Part shown: positions 25,801 to 34,830 of the stretch, in pieces
Position numbering within the stretch: the first letter of the stretch is position 1
Layout of the letters: the number at the start of each line of letters is the position of its first letter
Assembly (NCBI GenBank): GCA_019136655.1
Contig: JAGVTU010000024.1
Span: 191,553-255,552 of the forward strand
From: Bacteroidota bacterium
GTDB lineage: Bacteria; Bacteroidota; Bacteroidia; AKYH767-A; OLB10
Length of the DNA: 64,000 bases
Direction: 5' to 3'
Notes under the pieces: model-generated
What the model was told of the DNA's origin: nothing
What the model saw: only the letters and a program-made list of their open reading frames with translations
Databases searched by the model: none
Translations under genes and position numbers: made by a program

Positions 25801-28800
25801 ATTGCCACTCTGTGCATATTGCATGGTTGGATTTTGTGCATTAGAACTTGTTGCATTTCCGAAATTCCAGTTCCATGAGTTGATATTGTTGCCACTCACT
25901 GCAGAAAGGTCACTGAAGGAAGTTTGCTGACCAAGGCATACAGGTTGAACACTGAAATCGGCAACAAGGAGAGGATAAATTGTAAGAGATTTGCGGATGC
26001 TGTCCACACAGCCACCTGATGAATTCGCAATTAAAGTTACGGTGTAATTACCATCAAGCGAATAACTATGTGTAGGTGATGTAAGTGATGAAGTATCGCC
26101 ATCATTAAAATACCATGTGTAAGAAGAAATTATTCCGGCATTTACGGTAGAAGTATTTGTAAATGTTATGTCAGAACCTGCACAGGCATTAGCAGCAGTG
26201 AAGTTTACAACAGGCAACGGATACACTGTTATTGACTGCGCAACTGAATCAGTACAACCGGCAGCAGATGTTGCAACCAAACTTATCTGATAAGTTCCCG
26301 GAGCAGCAAAGTTGTGAGAAGGATTTTGCTGAAGTGAAGTATTGCCATCACCAAAATTCCATTGCCATGAAGTAATGGTTCCTGAACTTATTGAACTTGC
26401 ATCAACAAATCCTGCTGACTGGTTTATGCAAATATCCTGAGGAGTAAATGCTGCCTGAGGAAGTGGATTTACAATAACATTTGTCACTAATGCAGCTGTA
26501 CATCCGTGAATGTTGGTAATCGTTACAGTATATTGTCCTGCAGCAGCTGCCAATATGGTTTGTGTAGTTGCTCCATTCGACCACAAATAAGTATTACCCG
26601 GATTACCTGCATCAAGAATAGTGGTTTGTCCCTGGCATAATTCTACATCGGTGTTGTTATTGGTTATGGTACCTCCAAGTGTTACCTGCGCTGTTTGGGT
26701 TGCTGTACAACCGTAAGCATTGGTAACAGTGACTGTATAATTTCCGGGCGAAGTAACATCTATTGATTGGGTGATAGCTCCTGTTGACCATTGATATGTT
26801 GAACCTGTGTTACCTGCATTGAGAGTAGTGTATGTTCCCGGGCATACAAAGGTTGCAGGAATATTCAGTACAGGATTTGGATTCACTGTTACAACAGATG
26901 ATGTTACAGCCGAACATCCATTGGCATCCGTTACTGTTACGCTGTAAGTTGTAGTAGATGACGGATTAACTGTTATTGTTGATGTTGAATTACCTGTAGG
27001 ATTCCAGCTATACGAAGTACCACCGGATGCTGTTAAAGTTGCTGACTGCCCTTGACAAATCACCTGATTAGGTGAAATAACAGCTGTGGGTAACGGATTT
27101 ACATTTACCATTACCGTATCTGTTGCAGTGCAACCACTGGCATCGGTCACTGTCACGGTGTAAACACCGGATGTTGCGGGACTCACAGTAATTGGATTGG
27201 ATGTTTGGCCGGTGCTCCACTGATAGGTTTGACCACCTGTGGCAGTAAGTACAACAGATTGACCAAGACAAAGTGATGTATTTGATCCTGCATCAGCAAC
27301 CGGAGGAGGCGAAATACTGATATTCTGCGAAACGGTACTTGTACATCCATTAGAAGAAGTTACAGTAAGTGTAACTGCGTAAATGCCGGATGAGTTATAA
27401 GTGATGGAAGTATCCATTGCTGTGGAAGTAACTCCATTTCCAAAATCCCAGAAATAAGAAATGATATTTCCACTGGAAGTATTATTCAGTGTAAATGTGC
27501 TTCCTACGCAGGTTGCCATTCCGTTCAGATTGAATGAAGCAACAGGAGAAGGTTCAATTTCTACCGTATCAGTATAAACACCTACACACCCATTTCCATC
27601 TGTAGCTGTGAGGGTTATGACATAGGTTCCTGAATCAGAATAAACAATTACAGGATTCTGCTGGGTTGATGTTTGACCATTGCCAAAGTTCCAATCCCAT
27701 GATGATATCGTTCCCGGAGTGGTATTGTTGATAGTAACTGCATTTCCTGCACATCCTGGCTGAACGGTGAATAACGGTTCGGGCAATGGCGAAATGGTTA
27801 CAGGTTGCATGATGGTATCAAGACAACCCAGATTGGTTTCTACAACAAGAGTAACATTATAAGTTCCCTGACCGGGGAAAGTGTGAATGGGGTTTTGATC
27901 GAAAGAAGTGGTGCTGTCGCCAAAATCCCAGTACCATCCGATGATGGTGCTACCTGAAACTGTTGACTGATCCTGAAACTGAACCGGTGAGTTGGGACAT
28001 GCATTGGTATAAGTAAATGCTGCTGTAGGGAATGAGATATAATGCACCTCTACAGTATCCGTAGCCGAACACATTCCATCGCTCACTGTTACTATATATG
28101 TTCCCGGTGAAACTGTTTGTGTAGGGTTGGTAAATCCGTTGCTCCACTGATAAGTGTATGGCCCACCTGTACCTCCTGATGCAGTAGCTGTTATTGTTGC
28201 AAGGTCGCTGCAGGTAACATACTGGTCAGGTCCAGCATCTACATTTACGCCAACAACTGTCAGACAATAAGAGTAAATCTGGCTGCCCAGCCAGGGGCAG
28301 TTATCATCAGTTACTTTAACTGTAAAGCAATGTGGAGTTGCACTGATATCAGAATTATTCGGTGTCCAGCAGAATGTACCCGTTGGATGTGGCGTACCTG
28401 CAGAAGTAAATGTTGCTCCTGTTATAGAACTGTCATAGCTTAGTGTTAATGTTTGGCCTGAGTCAGGGTCGTTGGAATAAATATCAAAACAATAAGGTTC
28501 ATTCGCACAAATTGTAGCAGAGAACTGATTTGTACCGTTTATTCCCGTAAGTGTAGGAAGATTATTGTTACAGTTAATCACAGTAACCTGAATATCGCGC
28601 TCTACAGAACCAATCAATACTCCATTGCGATACTCCTGCACCAATACTGCCATCACCGTTACATCAAGTTGTGTTGGGGTCATACAAATATCACCTGTAG
28701 AATTATTAAATGAAACCGGTGGACTTGAAGTGAGAGGGTTGGTAGCACTATAAGGCGGAATGTAGTTTACTGTTGTACTTGCATCCTGCATTGGTGTTAT

Positions 28801-29403
28801 TAAAGAATAAACAAGAGAATCACCATCAGCATCATAGGCACCATGATTAAAACACAGTTGCTGACCTAAACAAGCAAAAGGCACAGGCTTGTTGCTGAAT
28901 ACCGGAGAAGTATTGCAAGTAACAACCGTATTATTCAGAGTAGCATAAATGTAAAATGTATTTGTTAGAGGTGTGGTAATGGTATTGATGGCGGCATTTC
29001 GACAACACAACTGATAGCTGAATGTCCAGTCAACACATTGCATAGGCAGGTTGACAATGCCTTCGTATATCCATTCCTGAATTCCGGTAAACACACCGCC
29101 TCTGCATGTTGAGAGTGCATAGGGGCATAAAGGAGATATTTCTACTCCGGTTCCCGGAATGGGATAGAGTCGTTTGTTAAAACTCTGACCACATGATGCG
29201 GAACTTACCTTCACATCAACATAACCTGGAGCGCTGATGCCAATACAATCCCTGTAAAAGGAAACACGGATTTTATAATTATTTCCGCCTACACACTCGT
29301 AAGTGAGGTCGGCACCCATGCTGTGTGTGGCCAGGCTTTGCTTGCAAAACATGAGCGTAACCAGCAGCGAAACTAAAATCTTCAGACGTAAACGTGTGCT
29401 CAT
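22900..29403 (-). CDS. Giant PKD/Ig-repeat adhesin with T9SS type B sorting domain
   Basis: A 2167-residue secreted protein. Signal peptide 1-25; a Cys-rich N-terminal module opening THSMGADLTYECVGG (to about 385); one Ig-like unit (386-455); then blocks PKD x3 (460-700), Ig x4 (701-980), PKD x3 (981-1225), Ig x5 (1228-1581), PKD x6 (1583-2075); and a gliding-motility-type (CHU_C, type B) C-terminal domain, FFIPNAFTPNNDGHNEEFDI to the end (2078-2167). PKD units carry WxFGDG-type motifs; Ig units carry DANGCTATD and SLQASGG-type motifs. Such proteins are secreted by type IX machinery, stay at the surface and mediate adhesion or gliding. It appears monocistronic, with its own promoter. Confidence 0.9.
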   Translation of the reverse strand: MSTRLRLKILVSLLVTLMFCKQSLATHSMGADLTYECVGGNNYKIRVSFYRDCIGISAPGYVDVKVSSASCGQSFNKRLYPIPGTGVEISPLCPYALSTCRGGVFTGIQEWIYEGIVNLPMQCVDWTFSYQLCCRNAAINTITTPLTNTFYIYATLNNTVVTCNTSPVFSNKPVPFACLGQQLCFNHGAYDADGDSLVYSLITPMQDASTTVNYIPPYSATNPLTSSPPVSFNNSTGDICMTPTQLDVTVMAVLVQEYRNGVLIGSVERDIQVTVINCNNNLPTLTGINGTNQFSATICANEPYCFDIYSNDPDSGQTLTLSYDSSITGATFTSAGTPHPTGTFCWTPNNSDISATPHCFTVKVTDDNCPWLGSQIYSYCLTVVGVNVDAGPDQYVTCSDLATITATASGGTGGPYTYQWSNGFTNPTQTVSPGTYIVTVSDGMCSATDTVEVHYISFPTAAFTYTNACPNSPVQFQDQSTVSGSTIIGWYWDFGDSTTSFDQNPIHTFPGQGTYNVTLVVETNLGCLDTIMQPVTISPLPEPLFTVQPGCAGNAVTINNTTPGTISSWDWNFGNGQTSTQQNPVIVYSDSGTYVITLTATDGNGCVGVYTDTVEIEPSPVASFNLNGMATCVGSTFTLNNTSSGNIISYFWDFGNGVTSTAMDTSITYNSSGIYAVTLTVTSSNGCTSTVSQNISISPPPVADAGSNTSLCLGQSVVLTATGGQTYQWSTGQTSNPITVSPATSGVYTVTVTDASGCTATDTVMVNVNPLPTAVISPNQVICQGQSATLTASGGTSYSWNPTGNSTSTITVNPSSTTTYSVTVTDANGCSAVTSSVVTVNPNPVLNIPATFVCPGTYTTLNAGNTGSTYQWSTGAITQSIDVTSPGNYTVTVTNAYGCTATQTAQVTLGGTITNNNTDVELCQGQTTILDAGNPGNTYLWSNGATTQTILAAAAGQYTVTITNIHGCTAALVTNVIVNPLPQAAFTPQDICINQSAGFVDASSISSGTITSWQWNFGDGNTSLQQNPSHNFAAPGTYQISLVATSAAGCTDSVAQSITVYPLPVVNFTAANACAGSDITFTNTSTVNAGIISSYTWYFNDGDTSSLTSPTHSYSLDGNYTVTLIANSSGGCVDSIRKSLTIYPLLVADFSVQPVCLGQQTSFSDLSAVSGNNINSWNWNFGNATSSNAQNPTMQYAQSGNYVAQLIVQTAYGCSDTIQKPVTVYALPVADAGINQNTCLGEPVTLTATGGNQYQWSPVSGNSSSITFTPQSSVTCYVTVTDTNNCVAHDSVRVNVLPLPAADAGNNQTICQGSNVSLQASGGVSYVWSPGSQTTASITVSPAISTWYFVTVTGANGCTATDSVLVTVNPLPVVQSTPDISICSGMTVALQASGGSNYTWYPTGDTTAIIYVTPQSNTQYLVEVTDLNGCKSNDTIMVNVMPSPVVSLSNTFVCMGYSATLDAGYPGSTYQWTPNGEVTQSIQVSTAGTYGVIVTTANGCTGYGEATVTVGGDSIVNNSTNVMLCDGQSTLLDAGNPGSSFLWSNGATSQTITVSAQGTYTVTVTDANGCTGLFESIVTVNPLPVPQFTVSPICFGDTTHFLNQSTIASGNMMSYLWNFGDSTISGQQNPSHIYAQPGNYTVSLQIVSGNGCTASINQPVEIYTPPTAYFTADDVCRKKQTSFHDMSTINNGLIVSWNWDFGDGATSTSKNPLHTYANDGVYPVQLRIMSNHGCTDLYRDSVEIYRLPEPQIYTMNNCENVSISMTDVSPSAAMNDIWLWSFGDGYYSNQSSPVHAYTTAGTYWVSLTVQDTNGCVSRDSAQVEVYPNPVASFTGGPGCEGAPVQFQNYSTIPSGIITGYSWNFGDSASSQAENPSHTYSPAGNYLVTLTAISDQGCIDSIQGFVTIHANPVAQFQQSSHAGCGPLPVQFYDYSQGTDGNIVQWNWNFGDGNGDTLQNPVNIYSQTGVYNVVLTVTSEYGCVNTDTVENAVTVYPSPIAAFTPDPRETNILNPVINFVNQSVGANTWDWTFGDGHTSFEFSPQHAYGDTGWYDVSLIVVNSFGCRDSAYDKVYIAPITTFFIPNAFTPNNDGHNEEFDIKGINIINYTLMIHDRWGELIYEGENHGWDGRVKGKSVQAKQDVYVYTVVAKDVFGKMHKMVGHVTLVR

Positions 29404-29451
29404 AAGCTAAAAATTTGATGTGATGCACTATGGAATTAATCCATTTGTCTT

Positions 29452-29459
29452 CAAATTTA
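29452..29459 (-). promoter_or_regulatory. -7 promoter element TAAATTTG for the giant adhesin
   Basis: An exact TAnnTTTG match on the minus strand, 48 bp before the ATG at 29403. No -33 TTTG at standard spacing. Confidence 0.45.
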
Positions 29460-29757
29460 TCTCCGTCCTGAAGAGAGTCGCTTACTAAGTAAACAAGGTA
29501 ATGTGTTTGTAAGAAAGTAAGAATATATTACTTTTCTATTGAGAGTTTTTCATGCTTTCAACAGCACTACAGAGTGGAGCTTGAATAAATCAACTAAGCC
29601 AATGCTTAAAAAGTGTCTGTAAGAAATTACATTAAAACAGTTTAATCACATGAAAAAATGCGGAAAGTGCAACTTGTTTCACTTCTATTACAAACGTGCC
29701 TATCGTTTTACTTCTGTTTTAAAAATCGCTTTAGCAATTCGGCTTGATTAAAAAAAA
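29460..29757. other. AT-rich intergenic region, no gene seen
   Basis: About 300 bp between the adhesin promoter and the stop of idi. I see no coding frame, strong hairpin or clear terminator. The direct repeat TTTCACTTC / TTTTACTTC near 29,680-29,716 is too weak to call. Confidence 0.4.
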
Positions 29758-30255
29758 TCAAAATATGCTGATGATTTCTTTAAACCAGAATGTAAACAAC
29801 TCAGGGTTCGTTTTAATTTCTGATTTAATCTGCGAGACAGGTTGCCATTTGCATGCTTCGGCTTCAGCGGGATCAGGCTTAACATTTCCATCATAAACTG
29901 CGGTGAAAATATGGTCGAGTTCATGTTCTGTCAAACCATTTTCAAATTTCGCTTTATATAAAAATGTTTGTTTGAAATTCAACTCACAGGATATGCCCAT
30001 TTCTTCTTTCAACCTCCTTTTGGCAGCATCCTTTACTTCTTCGCCCGGACGTGGATGACCGCAACAGGTGTTTGTCCATAATCCACTGCTATGATACTTT
30101 ACTGAGCTGCGTTTCTGAAGCAGTAATTCCTTCTTGCTGTTGAAAATGAAAACTGAAAATGCTCTGTGAAGCATACCCAACTCATGCGCCTGAATTTTCT
30201 CCATCTCTCCTATGACTTCGTCCTCCTGATTCACAAGAGTTACATACTCCACCAT
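29758..30255 (-). CDS. idi: Isopentenyl-diphosphate delta-isomerase, type 1 (Nudix)
   Basis: A 165-residue enzyme interconverting isopentenyl and dimethylallyl diphosphate for isoprenoid synthesis. It has the N-terminal VTLVNQEDEVIG and HELGMLHRAFSVFIF, the catalytic cysteine region LWTNTCCGHPRPGE, the Nudix helix AAKRRLKEEMGI and the metal/acid segment NGLTEHELDHIF. It starts 6 bp after the PorE-like gene; I choose the ATG at 30255 over the adjacent TTG. It ends a probable operon with the PorE-like and DPP4-like genes. Confidence 0.92.
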   Translation of the reverse strand: MVEYVTLVNQEDEVIGEMEKIQAHELGMLHRAFSVFIFNSKKELLLQKRSSVKYHSSGLWTNTCCGHPRPGEEVKDAAKRRLKEEMGISCELNFKQTFLYKAKFENGLTEHELDHIFTAVYDGNVKPDPAEAEACKWQPVSQIKSEIKTNPELFTFWFKEIISIF

Positions 30256-30261
30256 CAAAAA

Positions 30262-32196
30262 TTATTTCTTTAAAATAACAAACTCTGTTCTTCTGTTCAG
30301 AGCTTTTCCTTTTTCAGTTGTATTTGCTGCAACCGGTTTTGTCTGTCCAAATCCTTCGTGTGACAATCGGCTTGCAGCAATTCCTACCGACACCAGATAA
30401 TCATAAACTGCTTTTGCTCTGTTTTTTGAAAGTGTAAGATTATCTGCAGCACTTCCGGAATTATCAGTATGTCCATAAATGCCCACCTGCAGCCTTGGAT
30501 TAGCCTTTAGAAACTCAGCAAAATCATTGATTACTTCTTTTGACACTTCAGTAAGGCGATAAGAGTCCGATTCAAACAAAATATCATTCAGGTTATATGC
30601 GCTGCCTTCTTTCATTTTTTTCATTTCAAAATCAATCTCCACAGGAGTTGTTTCAATGCTACCGGCACGTATCACACGCGAGTTAAATGCATAATCATCC
30701 TTCTTAACAGTAAGAATATAATCAGCATCAGCTTCCAAAACTCCTGCATATTTTCCGCTACCTGCATCATAATCTATCTGCTGCACCTGCTTCGACTTAA
30801 TATTTTTAATTTCTATTCGTGCACTGTCTGGTACTTCATTGTCTTCGTTCTTAAGATTACCTTTAAAGAGCACCATCTTCTCAGGACGCAAACTGTCAGG
30901 CAGGTTAAAGGAATAAATATCATATCCACCTGAACCCAACTGATTACTGGCAAAGTAACCTTTGCTACCGTCAGTGCTTACAAAAAATCCTACTTCATCA
31001 GCATCGGTGTTGATGGGATAACCGAGGTTCACAGGTTTTCCCCAGTTACCTTTGTCATCCTTTATTGAATAAAAAATATCATAACCTCCCATTCCGGGTA
31101 AACCATCACTGCTGAAGAAAAGTGTTTTGCCATCAGAGTGTATAAATGGTGACTTTTCATTCTTCTTTGTATTGATAACAGATGAAAGAGGTACTGCACT
31201 GTTCCATGCACCGTTTGATTTTACAGTTACATAAATATCACACGTCAGGTTCACCGAATCTCTGAAACTTGCAAAATATAATGTTCTGTTATCAGGAGCA
31301 ATAGAAGGTTGTGAGTCCCATAACTTAGGATCGTTTGCAAGGCCAATACTTCTTGGTTCTGTCCAGCCTTTAAGTGTAGAATCTGAAGTATAAATATCAA
31401 AATTTCCTTTATCATTCACTGTAAAAAAGAGGTGAAGGTTATCAAGTGTAATAGAAGCTCCGCCTTCATTTCCGCTGTTTTGTTTATTGAAAGGTAATCC
31501 CATCGGCTCACCGATTTCCCATTTCCCATTTAAGTTATGACTTATCATAAACTTTTCTACACTTGTTGGCGTAAGCATATTTCTGCTCTGATATTCGAAA
31601 CGTCTCGTAAAAAAACACAATTCATTATCTGCAGAAATTATTGGGAGATATTCAGGGTCGGCAGTACTTACACCTTTCAACAGCTCAGGTTTGAACTCAA
31701 CAGGGTGAGAGTAAGCGTAAGCTCTGAACATTTTAACCTCAGCATCATCAGCAGCAACAGTATCAGAAGGTGACAATTCCAAAAATGCTTTATACACAGG
31801 AATTGCTTCTTCGTATTTTTTTGTCTCGTAATAATATGTAGCAAGCCGGTAATATGCTTTTTCAGAAGCATCAGGACAAACTTCAATCAGTTTTTTATAA
31901 GCCATTGCCATGGTTCTGAATTCTTTTTTACGAAACGATGCATCACCCATCAAAAGATATGGCCTGGCATACGTACTGTCTTCCTCAATTGCTTCTTTAC
32001 AAACTTTTAATCCATTTTCATAAGTATTCAGCGACTTAAAGAGTTTTTCAGCTTCATCAGCTTTTCTCTCTGCCTGCTTAGAAGTTGTCTGAGGGCAACG
32101 TTTCAAACCCAGCCCCTGAGCAAAAGTTTTATTGGTCTGAAATAATAAAAACATCACTACTACAGCAATGCCTGATACGGTGGTTTTGTAATTCAT
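30262..32196 (-). CDS. PorE-like envelope protein: TPR, beta-propeller, CRD, OmpA
   Basis: A 644-residue exported protein. Signal peptide (1-26), TPR repeats (about 40-145, e.g. YYETKKYEEAIPVYKAFLEL), PD40/WD40-like propeller with repeated SxDGKTLFFSSD and STDGSKGYFASN motifs (about 170-440), a carboxypeptidase-regulatory-like beta domain (about 455-535), and a C-terminal OmpA peptidoglycan-binding domain (DILFESDSYRL, GIYGHTDNSGSAADNLTLS). This four-domain order matches Porphyromonas PorE, a T9SS component tethered to peptidoglycan. Orthology is inference because paralogues with this order exist. It lies 5 bp after the peptidase gene and 6 bp before idi. Confidence 0.82.
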   Translation of the reverse strand: MNYKTTVSGIAVVVMFLLFQTNKTFAQGLGLKRCPQTTSKQAERKADEAEKLFKSLNTYENGLKVCKEAIEEDSTYARPYLLMGDASFRKKEFRTMAMAYKKLIEVCPDASEKAYYRLATYYYETKKYEEAIPVYKAFLELSPSDTVAADDAEVKMFRAYAYSHPVEFKPELLKGVSTADPEYLPIISADNELCFFTRRFEYQSRNMLTPTSVEKFMISHNLNGKWEIGEPMGLPFNKQNSGNEGGASITLDNLHLFFTVNDKGNFDIYTSDSTLKGWTEPRSIGLANDPKLWDSQPSIAPDNRTLYFASFRDSVNLTCDIYVTVKSNGAWNSAVPLSSVINTKKNEKSPFIHSDGKTLFFSSDGLPGMGGYDIFYSIKDDKGNWGKPVNLGYPINTDADEVGFFVSTDGSKGYFASNQLGSGGYDIYSFNLPDSLRPEKMVLFKGNLKNEDNEVPDSARIEIKNIKSKQVQQIDYDAGSGKYAGVLEADADYILTVKKDDYAFNSRVIRAGSIETTPVEIDFEMKKMKEGSAYNLNDILFESDSYRLTEVSKEVINDFAEFLKANPRLQVGIYGHTDNSGSAADNLTLSKNRAKAVYDYLVSVGIAASRLSHEGFGQTKPVAANTTEKGKALNRRTEFVILKK

Positions 32197-32201
32197 TACT
32201 T

Positions 32202-34361
32202 TTAAAGATTTTGCTTAAAGTAATCAGTAATTTTATTCATCAGATGTACGCGGTCCTTCCCTCTCACATTATGCGGATGTCCTGGATAGATAAAATAGTC
32301 CACCTGTTTATTTACATCCACTGCTTTTTTAAGATATGTTATACTTTGTTGCCACACCACCACATCATCATCCGTTCCGTGAATGAGCATCAGCTTTCCT
32401 TTTAAATCTTTTACATAATTGAGCAGATTGCTTTTCTCGAATCCTTCAGGATTGGTTTGTGGTGTATCCATATAACGTTCGGTGTACATAACTTCATACA
32501 TGCTCCAGTCAATCACGGGGCCTCCGGCAACAGCTACCTTAAATACTCCGGGATTTCGAGTCATCAGTGAAGTAGTCATAAACCCTCCATAGCTCCAACC
32601 ATCAACTCCTATGCGTGTAGTATCAATGTAGGGAAGTGACTTTAAATATTCAACTCCTGTGAGCTGGTCTTCCATCTCGGCATTGCCGCAGTTGCGGAAA
32701 ATAGCCTGTTCAAATTTTTTGCCTCTGTTGTAGCTGCCTCTGTTGTCGAGCGAAAAAACAATAAAACCCTGTTGTGCCAAATAATAAAACCAAAGATCGC
32801 GCTGACCACCCTGCCATGAATTGGTGATAAGTTGCAGATGAGGTCCTCCATACACATAAACAATTACCGGATATTTACGAGTAGAATCCATATGAGGTGG
32901 CAGATACATGCGTGTGTATAACACATCACCTGATTTTCCTTTAAGAGATGATAATCTTAACTCTCCGAGGTCGTATCCGCTTAAAGGATTTTCAGCAGTT
33001 AATAATGTTTTTGCATCACTGCCATTGGGCATGATAAGTTTTATTTTTCTGGGAGTTGTTACATTGCTATAAACATCAAGCACTTCATTGTTAAACGGAT
33101 TATAAAAACAATCATGCACACCACTATCCCCACTCACACGTTTCATTCGTCCGTCTGTCAGTGTCACGTAATACAAGTCTCTGTCGAGAGGGCTTAAAGC
33201 CGTACACATGTAATACAACCGCTCGCCTTTTTTATCAAAACCTTTTAATGCTGTCACCACAAATTCTCCTTTGGTAAGCTGACGAATTAATTTGCCATCG
33301 GTATTGTACAGGTATAAATGATTATAACCATCACGCTGACTTTGCCAAATAAATTCTTTATCATTACCCGGAACGAAAAGCACAGGATTCAAAGGCTCCA
33401 CATATTTATCATCCTTTTCTTCAAATAATGTTTTATCCAACTCACCTGTTGTGGCAGAATATCTGTTTAGTTTCATGTGATTCTGATCACGGTTAAGTAC
33501 TGCCACATAAATATGCTTCTCATCGGGGCTCCAGGAAATATTTGTCAGATACTGTTCCTTTGGCTCACCGGTATTCAGAAAAATTGTTTTTTCTGTTGTC
33601 ACGTCAAAAACTCCTATTGTTACCTGATGACTTGTACCTCCTGCCATGGGATATTTTATCATTTTCACTGTAGTGGGTTTTGTTTTCCAGTTAACAATCG
33701 GATAATCTGTCACCATGGTTTGATCCATACGATAAAAGGCAAGTTTGTTTCCCTGTGGCGACCAAAATGTTCCTTTGGTGATTCCGAATTCATCACGATG
33801 TACTGAAGTACCGCACAGGACATTTTCATTTGACTCTTGAGTCACCTGTATATTTTTCCCTTTATCATAAATGTATAAATTGTTGGCAAGCGTATAGGCA
33901 ATTCGTTTTGTTACAGGGTCTGTATCTTTTCTCTCAGCACTGTCCGGTATTTCAAGAATGCGTGTGTTATATAAACCAAATTTCGTTTTGTCATACTCGT
34001 ATTCTTTTTTTCCTATGAAAAATGTAAAACTATTTTCCTCTTTCCATTCTATCAATGGAAACTTAGCAAGCGTATCAGCATTTTGTCTTCGAAGTTTTTC
34101 ATTTATGTCTGATAACGCAATCAGTTTTTCATCATGCACCAACCCATCATCACCTGTGAATAAAGTAGGATCAGACAGTCTTGTATCCACATAATAATAA
34201 CTGTTGGTATTTTTAATCCATCCTAACTGTGACAAATTATCAGGTGAAAGTTTTGTATTCACATTCAGTATGGCATCTTCCATTGTAAGTTGTTTCAGTT
34301 GCGCCTGCACGCCTGAACTCACTGCCAGCAATAAAATTATTCCTCTGAAAAATTTACTCAT
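32202..34361 (-). CDS. S9B peptidase, dipeptidyl peptidase IV-like
   Basis: A 719-residue exported serine peptidase. After a signal peptide (FFRGIILLLAVSSGVQAQ) comes the DPP4 N-terminal beta-propeller and then the alpha/beta-hydrolase domain. The nucleophile is S590 in GWSYGGFM, the acid is in IHGTDDDVV, and the histidine is in YPGHPHNV. It would release N-terminal Xaa-Pro dipeptides in the periplasm. I start at the ATG at 34361: an in-frame ATG at 34385 lies inside the -7 element. First gene of the run DPP4-PorE-like-idi. Confidence 0.9.
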   Translation of the reverse strand: MSKFFRGIILLLAVSSGVQAQLKQLTMEDAILNVNTKLSPDNLSQLGWIKNTNSYYYVDTRLSDPTLFTGDDGLVHDEKLIALSDINEKLRRQNADTLAKFPLIEWKEENSFTFFIGKKEYEYDKTKFGLYNTRILEIPDSAERKDTDPVTKRIAYTLANNLYIYDKGKNIQVTQESNENVLCGTSVHRDEFGITKGTFWSPQGNKLAFYRMDQTMVTDYPIVNWKTKPTTVKMIKYPMAGGTSHQVTIGVFDVTTEKTIFLNTGEPKEQYLTNISWSPDEKHIYVAVLNRDQNHMKLNRYSATTGELDKTLFEEKDDKYVEPLNPVLFVPGNDKEFIWQSQRDGYNHLYLYNTDGKLIRQLTKGEFVVTALKGFDKKGERLYYMCTALSPLDRDLYYVTLTDGRMKRVSGDSGVHDCFYNPFNNEVLDVYSNVTTPRKIKLIMPNGSDAKTLLTAENPLSGYDLGELRLSSLKGKSGDVLYTRMYLPPHMDSTRKYPVIVYVYGGPHLQLITNSWQGGQRDLWFYYLAQQGFIVFSLDNRGSYNRGKKFEQAIFRNCGNAEMEDQLTGVEYLKSLPYIDTTRIGVDGWSYGGFMTTSLMTRNPGVFKVAVAGGPVIDWSMYEVMYTERYMDTPQTNPEGFEKSNLLNYVKDLKGKLMLIHGTDDDVVVWQQSITYLKKAVDVNKQVDYFIYPGHPHNVRGKDRVHLMNKITDYFKQNL

Positions 34362-34382
34362 ATTTGATTTTTTAAATTCCCG

Positions 34383-34390
34383 CAAATTTA
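34383..34390 (-). promoter_or_regulatory. -7 promoter element TAAATTTG for the DPP4-like operon
   Basis: An exact TAnnTTTG match on the minus strand, 21 bp before the ATG at 34361. It rules out the upstream ATG at 34385. Confidence 0.5.
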
Positions 34391-34438
34391 TGCGTTTAAC
34401 ATTGCAACCGGTTCAATCTGTATTTTGTTAAACAATAT

Positions 34439-34744
34439 TTATTTTACCACATGCAATAATGTTCTGAAAGCTACAAATTTATCTTTGTATCGCTGCGTAT
34501 GTTCCTCACGCAGTGATGCCGCATGCTGTTTTTCATAGATCTCCATATCGTCCATTGTGTTAAAAAAATACTGAACTGAATATGTTTTGCCTCCGCTTTC
34601 TTCATCAGCCATTACTCTAAGAATTTTATGTTCGGTAAAACAACCGGTTTTTAAAACATCAGGAATATGTGTGTCCATCATCCATTGCAGCCATTCTTCT
34701 GCCACATCATTGTCAATATTTATGGTAACATTGTAAATATACAT
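34439..34744 (-). CDS. DUF4286 family protein
   Basis: A 101-residue cytosolic protein with the family's opening MYIYNVTINIDNDVAEEWLQWMMDTHIPDVL and central YSVQYFFNTMDDMEIYEKQHA. It looks like a small ferredoxin-like (antibiotic-monooxygenase-type) fold. The family is common in Bacteroidota and has no known function. It is divergent from the prolyl oligopeptidase, with 86 bp between starts. Confidence 0.75.
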   Translation of the reverse strand: MYIYNVTINIDNDVAEEWLQWMMDTHIPDVLKTGCFTEHKILRVMADEESGGKTYSVQYFFNTMDDMEIYEKQHAASLREEHTQRYKDKFVAFRTLLHVVK

Positions 34745-34797
34745 TTACTTTAACGTTTTGTTAAGTGACTCAACTGATTTAAGAGATTTTGATTTGC

Positions 34798-34805
34798 TAA
34801 TTTTG
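34798..34805 (+). promoter_or_regulatory. -7 promoter element TAATTTTG for the prolyl oligopeptidase
   Basis: An exact TAnnTTTG match, 25 bp before the ATG at 34831; AAAGG lies in between as a weak ribosome site. Confidence 0.5.
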
Positions 34806-34830
34806 CATTCATATCAACAAAGGTAAAAAA

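Noticed and set aside
22900-29403. Regular repeats of the kind that could suggest a CRISPR or satellite array
   Set aside because: The repeats are codon-level and about 210-250 bp long, and they encode PKD and Ig domains in one open frame; there are no short identical direct repeats with unique spacers.
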